NCBI RefSeq assembly: GCF_001039045.1 | Contig: NZ_LFEE01000003.1 | Span: 1-55,181, forward strand | DNA: 55,181 nucleotides | Origin: Lactiplantibacillus herbarum | GTDB taxonomy: Bacteria; Bacillota; Bacilli; Lactobacillales; Lactobacillaceae | Direction: 5' to 3' | In this document: positions 24,506 through 32,315 of the stretch, one piece after another | Position numbering within the stretch: the first letter of the stretch is position 1 | How the letters are laid out: each line of letters opens with the position of its first letter | Program-made: the position numbers and the translations under genes | The notes under the pieces: generated by a model | The model's input: the letters and a program-made list of their open reading frames with translations, nothing else | The model's database searches: none | Told to the model about the DNA's origin: nothing

Positions 24506-25286
24506 ATGAACTGAGTGCTTGTAATCGTGATTGCTGACGAATCGCCTCGACGTAGATCCGGACAAAATCGGTACCGTACGCGCCAGACAACTGTTGTTCC
24601 AAATTAGGTGTTGGTGGTAATTCTGCCAGTAGCGGCCGAATCCACTGATTGGTAGGTAATAGTCGTAGTAAACGGTGACTAGTGAATTGTGAAAAGAGTA
24701 AATTACGACCGAAACATTGGCCTAGGCGTGATTGAAAGGCTGGTTGCTTAACAGGCACCAGCTGCAAACTGCTATTATTCATGTTGCCTAGTAATAATTT
24801 AGCGTGACTGAAATCGTCGTGCAGGTCTAACCGCTGATTCTTATAGGATTTGGCAATATCTGGAGCTAACTGAATTAGCCAGATTAATTGGTATTGCTCT
24901 AAGTGTAAGATGAGTCGCAACGTGATGATATCAGCCGTACTGAGTTGATAACTATATTGCTGCAGTGTTTCAGCGGTTAATTGGTGACGTAAAGTCTGCT
25001 GAATACCAGCAAAATCGCCAGCTCTCCAAGAAATTGCTAGTTGATCATGATTACTTAACCACAGTAAGTGATCAGCGATGCGCAGAGTTAGAAAACGGGG
25101 GACATTAGACTGTGGCTGCCGAATCATTAGTAGCCAATATGAGCTGGCACTCGAACGGGCAAAGTTACGTGCAAGGACGTGAACGTTGGTCGGTAGCGCC
25201 AATTGGACCGCTAATTGTAGTTGCCGGCGATCGGTGGCGGTATTTACAAATTGTTGTGGATCGTGGGTGGTGCGTTGTTTAGCCAT
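24504..25286 (-). CDS. hypothetical protein, Gln/Leu-rich
   Basis: A 260-residue soluble protein, rich in Gln and Leu and without clear signal peptide or membrane segments. The ATG at 25286 follows AGGAAG. It is convergent with the PTS genes and divergent from lpdB. No conserved family, catalytic motif or HTH was recognised, so function is unknown. Codon use looks ordinary for the window. Confidence 0.72.
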   Translation of the reverse strand: MAKQRTTHDPQQFVNTATDRRQLQLAVQLALPTNVHVLARNFARSSASSYWLLMIRQPQSNVPRFLTLRIADHLLWLSNHDQLAISWRAGDFAGIQQTLRHQLTAETLQQYSYQLSTADIITLRLILHLEQYQLIWLIQLAPDIAKSYKNQRLDLHDDFSHAKLLLGNMNNSSLQLVPVKQPAFQSRLGQCFGRNLLFSQFTSHRLLRLLPTNQWIRPLLAELPPTPNLEQQLSGAYGTDFVRIYVEAIRQQSRLQALSS

Positions 25287-25364
25287 GAATAGACTTCCTA
25301 ACTAGGTGAATTACTTTAATTATAGGTCAACTAGGAATAAATGACGTGATGACGACTTACTTTT

Positions 25365-25379
25365 TTCTGAATTTCAGAA
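25365..25379. promoter_or_regulatory. 15-bp palindrome between hypothetical gene and lpdB
   Basis: TTCTGAATTTCAGAA is a perfect dyad in the divergent intergenic region. It could be an operator for either gene. Confidence 0.35.
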
Positions 25380-25434
25380 TAGGTACGAAAGCGCGGCAAT
25401 GTTGTAATATTCCAATAGAGAATAATAGCTAGTC

Positions 25435-25473
25435 GAAACACGATTTGTTTCAACCTACTTCACGCGCTAAGAT
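25435..25473 (+). promoter_or_regulatory. candidate lpdB promoter and operator
   Basis: TTGTTT (25445-25450), 17-nt spacer, TAAGAT (25468-25473). The dyad GAAACA/TGTTTC (25435-25440, 25446-25451) overlaps the -35. Confidence 0.45.
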
Positions 25474-25530
25474 AAAGATAATCGAAATAAACAGATGATA
25501 AAACTAGTGATAAAGTGAGGGCGTGTTGCA

Positions 25531-26094
25531 ATGAAACGAATTGTTGTGGGGATTACGGGTGCATCAGGGACGATCTATGCGGTCGATTTGTTAGAAAAAT
25601 TACATCAATTACCTGATGTTGAAGTCCATCTGGTCATGAGTGCTTGGGCCAAGAAGAACCTTGAACTAGAAACCGATTATACCTTGGCACAATTAACGGC
25701 ATTGGCGGATGCGACTTACAAGGCTAATGATCAGGGTGCCGCCATTGCGAGTGGCTCATTCCTTAATGATGGCATGGTAATCGTTCCAGCTAGTATGAAG
25801 ACCGTTGCTGGTATTGCCTATGGTTTTGGTGATAACCTGATTTCGCGGGCTGCGGATGTGACGATTAAAGAGCAGCGTAAACTGGTGATTGTTCCACGTG
25901 AAACACCGTTGAGTGTGATTCATTTAGAAAACTTAACTAAGTTAGCTAAATTAGGTGCACAGATCATTCCACCGATTCCAGCATTTTATAATCATCCAAA
26001 AACGATTCAAGATCTCGTTAATCATCAAACGATGAAGATCTTAGACGCGTTCCAGATTCACAATGAAACTGATCGACGTTGGGAAGGTGACTAG
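25531..26094 (+). CDS. lpdB: gallate decarboxylase subunit B / UbiX-like flavin prenyltransferase
   Basis: A 187-residue protein of the UbiX/Pad1 family, which makes prenylated FMN, the cofactor of UbiD-type decarboxylases. GITGASGTIYAVDLL is the FMN-binding start and VPASMKTVAGIAYGFGDNLISRAADV the family core. In L. plantarum the pair lpdB-lpdD works with the distant catalytic subunit lpdC to decarboxylate gallate and protocatechuate from tannins; the lpdD-like gene directly after it supports that reading. No UbiD/lpdC gene lies in this window. Family certain, gallate role inferred from context. Confidence 0.9.
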   Translation: MKRIVVGITGASGTIYAVDLLEKLHQLPDVEVHLVMSAWAKKNLELETDYTLAQLTALADATYKANDQGAAIASGSFLNDGMVIVPASMKTVAGIAYGFGDNLISRAADVTIKEQRKLVIVPRETPLSVIHLENLTKLAKLGAQIIPPIPAFYNHPKTIQDLVNHQTMKILDAFQIHNETDRRWEGD

Positions 26095-26096
26095 TT

Positions 26097-26507
26097 ATGC
26101 CAACTTTTACAACAACGCAGGCTGGTTATCAAATGACAGCAAAACTTCAAGTGATTGGTTATGATCTCCTAATTGTTGTAACGGGTGGGAGTAATCCTCA
26201 TATTGGCGATGTCACAACGATTACGGCTGATACTGAGCTGCAAACGGTTAAGTTTCCTAGTCACGATGGTCGTTTTCATAAGGATAACTTCATTTCAGAG
26301 CGGCTGGCCAAGCGATTACAGCCTTATCTGCAAGGAAGCTGTACGATTACGGCCGGCATTCACGTTAATCAGATTACCAAGGCTCAGATTGCTGCCGCTG
26401 CACCGATGACGGATGAGCTCAGCCAGCAAATCATTAGCTGGCTACAGGATAATCCAATCCAGGCAGTTCAGCCAGAATATTATGGAAATGATGAACAGCC
26501 GGAATAA
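26097..26507 (+). CDS. lpdD: gallate decarboxylase subunit D
   Basis: A 136-residue small protein starting 3 bp after lpdB stops, so tightly coupled to it. It contains VVTGGSNPHIGDVTT and SHDGRFHKDNFISERLAKRL, conserved features of the LpdD/VdcD accessory subunit of hydroxyarylic acid decarboxylases. Its role in the complex is poorly known. Without lpdC nearby, function depends on a catalytic subunit encoded elsewhere. Confidence 0.85.
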   Translation: MPTFTTTQAGYQMTAKLQVIGYDLLIVVTGGSNPHIGDVTTITADTELQTVKFPSHDGRFHKDNFISERLAKRLQPYLQGSCTITAGIHVNQITKAQIAAAAPMTDELSQQIISWLQDNPIQAVQPEYYGNDEQPE

Positions 26508-26585
26508 AGGCTGGCGTAGATACGCGAACCAAGCTTAATGCTCGCCAACAGCTTGATGGACCTGATAAGAGATAGATATAAATAG

Positions 26586-26628
26586 TAAGCTACTTCAGAA
26601 TTGTGATATGTCTGAAGTAGCTTATTTT
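26586..26628 (+). terminator. lpdBD terminator
   Basis: Perfect 14-bp stem TAAGCTACTTCAGA (26586-26599) with TCTGAAGTAGCTTA (26611-26624), then TTTT. Confidence 0.88.
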
Positions 26629-26784
26629 GTGTGGTAGTCGTAATACTTTAGTTTTAGATGCTTTTGGCAACTTAATCTATTAGTGATCATGGCTTTTTCA
26701 AGTAGTTTGGTTTGCACTTACTTTAAAGTGAACGAATAGCGTGACATAATGAGAACAGATTAGATGATTATTGGGGTGTTAGTT

Positions 26785-27138
26785 ATGGAAATAGGTCCTT
26801 TATCAGAATGGGTGGCTGCGGCTGCCGAAATATTGGCAGTGTCAGTAGCCTTGTTCTTGCCATATTACAATCAGCGGCAGGAGCGTTTACACCGGTTGAA
26901 ACGCTTTAAGAAAATCGTTGAGCAGTCGATCAATGTGGTTAGCCAAAATAATCTGAGTAATCTGGATGACTTTCAATCGTTTATCAAGATTTCATCGCTA
27001 CTAGAAGTGGATGAGCGGTTGCTAGCTGTTCTACAAGTTGGTGATGAATTGATTGAGATTATTGATCACCAAACGACCTTATCGCCGCGCCAGATTACTG
27101 ATGTATTGGCATTGAAAGAACACTTATCAGCAATTTAA
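26785..27138 (+). CDS. small membrane-anchored hypothetical protein
   Basis: A 117-residue protein with one N-terminal membrane segment (about 8-27, WVAAAAEILAVSVALFLPYY) followed by a charged, helical cytoplasmic tail. ATG 26785 is placed after GGGGTG; an ATG at 26764 has no ribosome site. No family recognised. It is flanked by terminators on both sides, so it is monocistronic. Confidence 0.68.
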   Translation: MEIGPLSEWVAAAAEILAVSVALFLPYYNQRQERLHRLKRFKKIVEQSINVVSQNNLSNLDDFQSFIKISSLLEVDERLLAVLQVGDELIEIIDHQTTLSPRQITDVLALKEHLSAI

Positions 27139-27149
27139 GTCAGTTATTC

Positions 27150-27214
27150 AAAAAAAGTCTCCAGATTGGTTTATGAGCGAAGTCGTTTCGCGGAACCAAT
27201 CTGGAGACTTTTTT
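27150..27214. terminator. long bidirectional terminator
   Basis: A 21-bp stem (27151-27171 with 27194-27214, core GTCTCCAGATTGGTT/AACCAATCTGGAGAC), with A- and T-runs outside. It serves both the small membrane gene and the convergent Rrf2 gene. Confidence 0.92.
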
Positions 27215-27247
27215 AGTAATGATGTGATGGCATTTATTTTCTAAGAA

Positions 27248-27688
27248 TTAGCTCCGAGCGTCTTTTTTAGCCTGTTCGACTAAGAGGTTATCGACGACGT
27301 CTTGCAGACTAGTCTTAGCCAGGCGCGCTTCAGCTGCGGTCTGGGCATCTTGATAGTACTGTTTCAGGACCGTTTGAATGTTGCCACCAACGATGCAATC
27401 TGGATTGGTCTTAGGATCAACGGCTAGTAAGGGCTTGTCCCCCTCAATCGCATAGAAGACGCTGAGTAATGAAATCTGGGTTAGCGGTTTAGCAATCACG
27501 GGTTGAGCCGTACCAGGAGTGGTGGTAATTAGTCCGGCTTGGCGTAACTTGCTCATTAAACGACGGACTACAACTGGGCTAGTCTCAATACTAGCTGCAA
27601 TGGCATCACTGGTGAGCTTGGTATCAGCATAGATGTTCAAGTAGGCGAGCAAATGAATCGCATCGCTGTAACGGGTGGAAACACGCAT
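27248..27688 (-). CDS. Rrf2-family transcriptional regulator
   Basis: A 146-residue regulator with the Rrf2 winged helix (about 5-60, DAIHLLAYLNIYADTKLTSDAIAASI and VVVRRLMSKLRQAGLI). Only one Cys (in NPDCIVGGN) lies in the region where NsrR/IscR have three, so an Fe-S cluster is unlikely. The ATG at 27688 follows AGGAAG; the frame runs on to 27751 without a ribosome site. The promoter and a dyad just upstream suggest autoregulation. Target unknown. Confidence 0.88.
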   Translation of the reverse strand: MRVSTRYSDAIHLLAYLNIYADTKLTSDAIAASIETSPVVVRRLMSKLRQAGLITTTPGTAQPVIAKPLTQISLLSVFYAIEGDKPLLAVDPKTNPDCIVGGNIQTVLKQYYQDAQTAAEARLAKTSLQDVVDNLLVEQAKKDARS

Positions 27689-27701
27689 GTTATCACTTCC
27701 T

Positions 27702-27751
27702 GTAACTTGTTTGGTTACTACTATTATAAAGGGATGTAGATTTAAAAGCAA
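27702..27751 (-). promoter_or_regulatory. Rrf2 gene promoter with downstream dyad
   Basis: Minus-strand TTGCTT (27751-27746), 17-nt spacer, TATAAT (27728-27723). The inverted repeat GTAAC/GTTAC (27702-27706, 27714-27718) lies between the promoter and the ribosome site. Confidence 0.65.
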
Positions 27752-27875
27752 TTAACTAACTCATAATCATAAATTATGTAACTTTTGATTAATGGTGGTT
27801 GTTTCGGTGTACCAAATCAGTTATGATGTAATTGCCGAAAATTGAGCAGTCACTGCAAAAAAGGAGCTTAATCTC

Positions 27876-28553
27876 ATGAGTGAAATTGAAACCATCCAGG
27901 CTTATTACGCGGCCTCATTGGGGAAGGATGGTCGTATTAGTCGTACACAGCGCCAGATCTTAGCCGCTGCGCTCGAGTTGTTTGCCGAAAAGGGTTACGA
28001 GGAAGTCGGAACACGTGAGATTGCGGAGCGAGCAGGAGTAGCTGAGGGGACGTTATTCCATAATTTTGTTAATAAAAACGGTATTTTGGATGCAATTATG
28101 CAACCAATTGTTAAAAATATTTTACCAACTATGCTTAACACGTTAGATCAGGCTGTCCTGGATAAAGACAGTCATACGCTAGAGTCATTTATTGTGGCGC
28201 TAGTTACGGATCGAGTTGACTTTGTCGCACATAACCGAGCTTCACTAGCGGTTATTCTGTCACAGTTTTTCAACAATGAACAGGACCGTGCAGCGGTATT
28301 AGGGATGGTCTCACCGGTGATTTTGACGCAAGCTAATCAAGCAATGGATCGGTTGAAAGCAGCTGGTGAACTAGTTGATTGGCCGAACGGTATGATTTTA
28401 CAACTCGTATTCTCGACGCTAGGGGGATACTTGGTGAAAAACGTCCTGTATCCAAATCTCAACAGACTCAATCGTCAACAGACGACCCAGTATCTCAGTG
28501 ATTTTTTAGTTAATGGTTTGAACCCACGAAGAATCCCCTTACAAGGTGACTAG
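27876..28553 (+). CDS. TetR-family transcriptional regulator
   Basis: A 225-residue regulator. N-terminal HTH (about 22-70) reads EKGYEEVGTREIAERAGVAEGTLFHNF, a clear TetR signature; the C-terminal helical domain would bind an unknown ligand. ATG 27876 follows AAGGAG. It lies upstream of mntH on the same strand, separated by about 185 bp with a separate mntH promoter, so co-function is not established. Confidence 0.9.
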   Translation: MSEIETIQAYYAASLGKDGRISRTQRQILAAALELFAEKGYEEVGTREIAERAGVAEGTLFHNFVNKNGILDAIMQPIVKNILPTMLNTLDQAVLDKDSHTLESFIVALVTDRVDFVAHNRASLAVILSQFFNNEQDRAAVLGMVSPVILTQANQAMDRLKAAGELVDWPNGMILQLVFSTLGGYLVKNVLYPNLNRLNRQQTTQYLSDFLVNGLNPRRIPLQGD

Positions 28554-28602
28554 CCAGCCGTTGAATAAACTTTAGGCATGCCAAAGTAATAATTAATAAT
28601 AG

Positions 28603-28630
28603 TTGATTATTTGTTGGATGGTGCTATACT
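28603..28630 (+). promoter_or_regulatory. mntH promoter
   Basis: TTGATT (28603-28608), 16-nt spacer, TATACT (28625-28630) with an extended TG motif. A 10-bp palindrome ACTACGTAGT (28628-28637) overlaps the -10 and could be an operator. Confidence 0.6.
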
Positions 28631-28650
28631 ACGTAGTGGAATTAAAGTGA

Positions 28651-28669
28651 GTGCTCAATATTAGAGCAC
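28651..28669 (+). promoter_or_regulatory. hairpin in mntH leader
   Basis: GTGCTC (28651-28656) and GAGCAC (28664-28669) form a stem in the roughly 100-nt untranslated leader. It does not resemble the yybP-ykoY manganese riboswitch that I know. Confidence 0.35.
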
Positions 28670-28737
28670 CCCGCTGTTGAGGATCACATAGTAGTCCACA
28701 ACCTGAATTCTAAACCAATAGAAGAGAGGGTTTCATT

Positions 28738-30132
28738 ATGAAATCAGCAAAAACGAAGGATCGCTCGCAAGTGAAGGTAGCCGAAGAGAAGGCAATTCAT
28801 GCAACGAGTACCGATAGTAAGAGCTTGGACGAAGTAAATGGGAGTGTCCGGGTACCAAAAGATGCCAACTTCTGGCGGACGTTGATTGCCTATACCGGAC
28901 CGGGGGCCTTAGTCGCCGTCGGTTATATGGATCCAGGTAACTGGATCACATCGATTGCCGGTGGGTCACAGTATAAGTACGCGTTGCTTTCTGTGATTCT
29001 GATATCAAGTTTGATTGCCATGTTGTTACAAGCTATGGCCGCACGCTTGGGGATCGTTACCGGTAAGGACCTCGCACAATTGACCAGAGAGCACACTTCC
29101 AAAGGGATGGGGATTTTTCTCTGGATTATCACGGAACTAGCCATCATGGCAACGGACGTTGCTGAAATAATTGGTTCTGGGATTGCATTAAAGTTATTAT
29201 TTGGTTTCCCACTGATAGTCGGGATTTTAATCACGACTGCCGATGTCTTGATTCTGTTATTATTAATGAAATTAGGCTTCCGTAAGATTGAAGCCATTGT
29301 TGCGACGCTGGTCGCTGTGATCCTGTTCGTCTTCTTATACGAAGTTATCATCTCACAGCCAAACGTTCCTGAAATGTTGAAGGGTTACGTGCCAACGACT
29401 CAGATCGTCAGCAACAAATCAATGCTGTACTTGGCATTGGGGATCGTGGGTGCAACGGTTATGCCACATAACCTGTACTTGGGATCATCAATCTCACAAA
29501 CACGACAAATTGATCGTGATGATGAGAAAGAAGTTGCTAAGGCAGTTAAGTTCACCACCATCGATTCCAATATTCAATTGACCGTTGCGTTCGTTGTTAA
29601 TAGTTTACTATTAATCTTAGGTGCCGCATTATTCTTTGGTACTAAGGGTGACTTGGGTCGTTTCGTTGACCTGTACAACGCCTTAGGTGACAGCAAGATT
29701 GTTGGATCGATTGCTAGTCCAGTACTAAGTATGTTGTTCGCAATCGCGTTACTATCTTCTGGTCAAAGTTCTACGATTACTGGAACGTTATCTGGTCAGA
29801 TCATCATGGAAGGCTTCATTCGTTTGAAGATGCCATTATGGGCTCAACGGTTATTGACACGGTTGATCTCAGTGACACCCGTGTTAGCATTCGCCATTTA
29901 CTACCATGGTAATGAAGCTAAGATTGAAAGTCTGTTGACCTTCTCGCAAGTGTTCCTGAGTATCGCGTTACCATTCGCCATGATTCCACTTGTGAAGTTC
30001 ACGAGTAGCCATGAGCTGATGGGGAACTTTGCCAACCATGCTTGGGTCAAATGGACGGCTTGGGTGATTACCGCAGTTCTGATTATCTTAAATATTTATC
30101 TGATTCTACAAACGGTTGGTATGGTTAAATAA
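28738..30132 (+). CDS. mntH: Nramp-family divalent metal (Mn) transporter
   Basis: A 464-residue proton-coupled Mn2+/Fe2+ importer with about eleven spans. The metal-site motif DPGN lies at 65-68 and the second half-site A-T-V-M-P-H-N at 239-245, with Met242 typical of Mn-selective Nramp. A 40-residue charged N-terminal tail precedes the first span. Manganese uptake is central in lactobacilli, which use high Mn instead of superoxide dismutase. ATG 28738 follows GAGAGGG. Confidence 0.95.
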   Translation: MKSAKTKDRSQVKVAEEKAIHATSTDSKSLDEVNGSVRVPKDANFWRTLIAYTGPGALVAVGYMDPGNWITSIAGGSQYKYALLSVILISSLIAMLLQAMAARLGIVTGKDLAQLTREHTSKGMGIFLWIITELAIMATDVAEIIGSGIALKLLFGFPLIVGILITTADVLILLLLMKLGFRKIEAIVATLVAVILFVFLYEVIISQPNVPEMLKGYVPTTQIVSNKSMLYLALGIVGATVMPHNLYLGSSISQTRQIDRDDEKEVAKAVKFTTIDSNIQLTVAFVVNSLLLILGAALFFGTKGDLGRFVDLYNALGDSKIVGSIASPVLSMLFAIALLSSGQSSTITGTLSGQIIMEGFIRLKMPLWAQRLLTRLISVTPVLAFAIYYHGNEAKIESLLTFSQVFLSIALPFAMIPLVKFTSSHELMGNFANHAWVKWTAWVITAVLIILNIYLILQTVGMVK

Positions 30133-30151
30133 TTACCACCAATAATAAAGT

Positions 30152-30194
30152 AAATGCGTACTTCCCATGGTTAACTTGGGAGGTACGCATTTTT
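30152..30194 (+). terminator. mntH terminator
   Basis: AAATGCGTACTTCCCA pairs with TGGGAGGTACGCATTTTT across a 9-nt loop. It overlaps the last codons of the convergent gene. Confidence 0.88.
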
Positions 30195-30812
30195 AGTTGG
30201 GGTTAAAGTAAAGGGGGTAGCGGTTATGAGATTGGTCAGACAGGGTAAGAGACCGGTATCCAAGTCGTACAGGCTGCTGAGCTGGGATCGGGGTTGCCCG
30301 TGTTCAGCCATCTGTAAGAGTTGTTGTTGGGTTAGCTGAACCTGACTGGCTGGGAGAATCAAGTCGGGATGGCTATCGCGAGCTATGGGCATCGCGTGAT
30401 CGTGAACCAGGTAGGTGAAACCCGGTGCCGTGTTCAGAATGAGGGTTAGCATACTGATCTCACGGGGATCAAGTTGGGTGGCTAATTCGTTGGTTTGAGT
30501 AGGTGAGTAGACCATAGCGGCATACACTTGCGGTGCCAGCTCTGGCAGGGTCGAACTGGGTGGGGTTAGGGTCACCGTTAGACCTAATTGCCAGCTGGCC
30601 AGTAATAGACCGGGAATCGTGACAGCTTGAGTTGGGCTGATTAGGATCGCCTGACCAGCATGAACATTTTGCTGTTGCAGACTGGTTTCGCACAGGGCTA
30701 AGTCTTCGAGGACGTCTGCGCCAGTGTACCAACTACCACGGGCGTCTTTTAAAACGGGCTGGGTGTATTGACGTTGTAATTGACGGGTGATTGCTTTCGT
30801 TAGTTGGCTCAT
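30171..30812 (-). CDS. N-terminal fragment-like protein of acyl-CoA ligase (ANL) family
   Basis: A 213-residue protein resembling the N-terminal subdomain of AMP-forming ligases: GSWYTGADVLEDL, then AILISPTQAVTIPGLLLASWQLGLTVTLTPPS matches the early ANL core. The ATP-binding loop (Y-TSGTTG-PK) and the C-terminal domain are missing, so adenylation is not expected. It has its own GGAGGAC site 13 bp before the ATG and follows a small secreted-protein gene by 20 bp, probably in one operon. It may be a truncated relic kept in frame or a repurposed domain. Confidence 0.6.
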   Translation of the reverse strand: MSQLTKAITRQLQRQYTQPVLKDARGSWYTGADVLEDLALCETSLQQQNVHAGQAILISPTQAVTIPGLLLASWQLGLTVTLTPPSSTLPELAPQVYAAMVYSPTQTNELATQLDPREISMLTLILNTAPGFTYLVHDHAMPIARDSHPDLILPASQVQLTQQQLLQMAEHGQPRSQLSSLYDLDTGLLPCLTNLITATPFTLTPTKNAYLPS

Positions 30813-30832
30813 GGCGTCGTCCTCCTTGGGGG

Positions 30833-31123
30833 CTATTTAGTGTATTTCATCTTAGTAATGCTTTGACTGCTGGCATCGATGGTTTCGAGAACCTGGGTTT
30901 GCCTAGTCTTCATGACTAAGTTAGTTGGCCGTGGCGTAATGTCGTGAACGGGTGTCGTTGTCGTACTAGTTGCTAAATTAGTGCCGTGATTGACTTTGTT
31001 AACGAGCGTCGTTGAGGTTTGTTCTGGTTGCGTCGTTGTGTCAGCTGAAGCGGATACTGAAGTAGCGAAGAGGGTCCCGGCAGCCATCAAAGTAATTGTT
31101 AGTTTCGTAAATGCGTTTTTCAT
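30833..31123 (-). CDS. small secreted protein
   Basis: A 96-residue protein with a good Sec signal peptide: MKNAFTKLTITLMAAGTLFATSVSASADT, cut probably after SASA-D near residue 27. The mature part is Thr-rich and short with no known domain, Cys or sorting motif. ATG 31123 follows AAAGGAG; an in-frame TTG nine bases earlier overlaps that site. It lies between the 83-residue gene and the ANL fragment on the same strand. Confidence 0.72.
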   Translation of the reverse strand: MKNAFTKLTITLMAAGTLFATSVSASADTTTQPEQTSTTLVNKVNHGTNLATSTTTTPVHDITPRPTNLVMKTRQTQVLETIDASSQSITKMKYTK

Positions 31124-31176
31124 AATAATCAAACTCCTTTTAGTTTGTAATTAATTTTTATAGTAGATTGTCGTTG

Positions 31177-31428
31177 TTATTGTGCGGCGGGCATTAACCA
31201 GTCGTTAGAAAGTAATTGGTGGAAGTGGCGACCAAGTGGCACCCACAGTTGTGACTTACGGATGTTCTTCAACGTGTCCCAGAATAATGGGTCTTGAAGT
31301 TGTTCATCACTGATTTGGACTTTAACGAATTCGCCATCTTCAGTCTTAGCAATCACCAGTGGGTAAGTGACCTTGACGATTTGAGCAGCGGCGATATTTT
31401 TAATTTTAGGATCAGTATCTAATAACAT
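31177..31428 (-). CDS. hypothetical protein, 83 residues
   Basis: A small soluble protein (MLLDTDPKIKNIAAAQIVKV...) with a likely beta-rich first half and a helical end. ATG follows an AAGGAG site. It heads a likely three-gene unit with the secreted protein and the ANL-like fragment (gap 53 bp). No family recognised. Confidence 0.65.
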   Translation of the reverse strand: MLLDTDPKIKNIAAAQIVKVTYPLVIAKTEDGEFVKVQISDEQLQDPLFWDTLKNIRKSQLWVPLGRHFHQLLSNDWLMPAAQ

Positions 31429-31547
31429 TTTACATAGCTCCTTAGTTAGCTTTGAGTAGTTGTTTGTTTAAGTTGTTTTGTTTTAATTGAATGACTATAG
31501 TTTACCGACAATCCGACTAACCAACTATCGAGTTTCAATAAACTTTA

Positions 31548-31564
31548 TCTAAGAAATTCTTAGA
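31548..31564. promoter_or_regulatory. 17-bp palindrome upstream of the 31177-31428 gene
   Basis: TCTAAGAAATTCTTAGA is a perfect dyad about 120 bp upstream of the minus-strand start. It is a candidate operator for the three-gene unit. The remaining gap up to 31647 shows no gene. Confidence 0.4.
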
Positions 31565-31647
31565 TTAGCGTTTAGATTGGGCTCATAATTGCAGGAAATG
31601 CCGAATCAAAGGGATTCTTAGTTCTTTATAAATAATAGAAATTAAAT

Positions 31648-31695
31648 AAAAATCCTTAAAACAAGTTATATTAAAGACTTGTTTTAAGGATTTTT
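31648..31695. terminator. strong terminator of GyrI-like gene
   Basis: Perfect 18-bp stem (31648-31665 with 31678-31695; core ATCCTTAAAACAAG), 12-nt loop, U-run on either strand. Confidence 0.92.
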
Positions 31696-31741
31696 ATAGG
31701 AATATGGGCCAACGTTATGTCGGCAGAAATGGCTAATGTAG

Positions 31742-32224
31742 TTAGGCTGTCACAGTCGTTGGTAACCGTAGCTCCACGACTGCATTGCGCGGATCGTTAT
31801 TCATCAGTGCTTCAATAATATAGCTGTCACCTTGATATAACTCTGGGCGTTGTGGCAGGATTTCGCCAAAGAACGTTTTGATCAGGCCATCAAAGAGTTG
31901 TCGACTTGGGCCACCTGAAGCTTTGAGGATGATGTAATTACCAGCGGGTAGTTCACGAGTGACGGTTTGTTCTACTGTAGCTGAAATATTTGCACCAGCA
32001 AAGTATTCGAGTTGACCGTCACGAATGCGGCTGAGGGCGTAACCAATATGGTCGTGGCTGGCTGCCATCAACTGTCCGAACTGACCACTTTTAGCGAGTT
32101 GCATGAAGTGTTGGCTCTTGCCTTGAGAGACTGCAGCAACGTTGTCCATAGTGGGTAGGGGTAATGTCATAGGGTAGCCAGTTAAAGTAGTTGCAGCAAG
32201 CGTTTTGATTTCATAAGTTGTCAT
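31742..32224 (-). CDS. GyrI-like / AraC-effector-binding domain protein
   Basis: A 160-residue stand-alone effector-binding domain of the GyrI/SOUL-like fold: MTTYEIKTLAATTLTGYPMTL, FAGANIS, LPAGNYIILKASGG, and EALMNNDPRNAVVELRLP match its typical beta pattern. Such proteins bind small hydrophobic ligands or act as gyrase inhibitors. It is divergent from a WYL regulator and shares an inverted-repeat operator with it, so it is probably that regulator's target. ATG 32224 is near a weak AGGAC site. Confidence 0.8.
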   Translation of the reverse strand: MTTYEIKTLAATTLTGYPMTLPLPTMDNVAAVSQGKSQHFMQLAKSGQFGQLMAASHDHIGYALSRIRDGQLEYFAGANISATVEQTVTRELPAGNYIILKASGGPSRQLFDGLIKTFFGEILPQRPELYQGDSYIIEALMNNDPRNAVVELRLPTTVTA

Positions 32225-32269
32225 AGGTTTAAGTCCTGCTTTCTTTTTAGTAAACTAAGAATAACTTAC

Positions 32270-32297
32270 AATACCTGACAATAAGCTGGCAGGTATT
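32270..32297. promoter_or_regulatory. shared operator of the GyrI-like/WYL divergent pair
   Basis: AATACCTG (32270-32277) and CAGGTATT (32290-32297) are perfect inverted repeats, centres 20 bp apart. A minus-strand TTGTCA -35-like hexamer lies inside. Likely bound by the WYL regulator. Confidence 0.6.
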
Positions 32298-32315
32298 AGA
32301 AATTAGGTGAAAAAG

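Noticed and set aside
25531-26507. Ubiquinone pathway ubiX
   Set aside because: The directly coupled lpdD-like gene and the lack of quinone pathway genes nearby favour the aromatic acid decarboxylase role.
28637-28738. mntH leader as yybP-ykoY manganese riboswitch
   Set aside because: The conserved GGGGAGUA-type junction and the second stem are not seen; only a simple hairpin is present.
28923-29351. 142-codon minus-strand ORF
   Set aside because: Antisense shadow of mntH.
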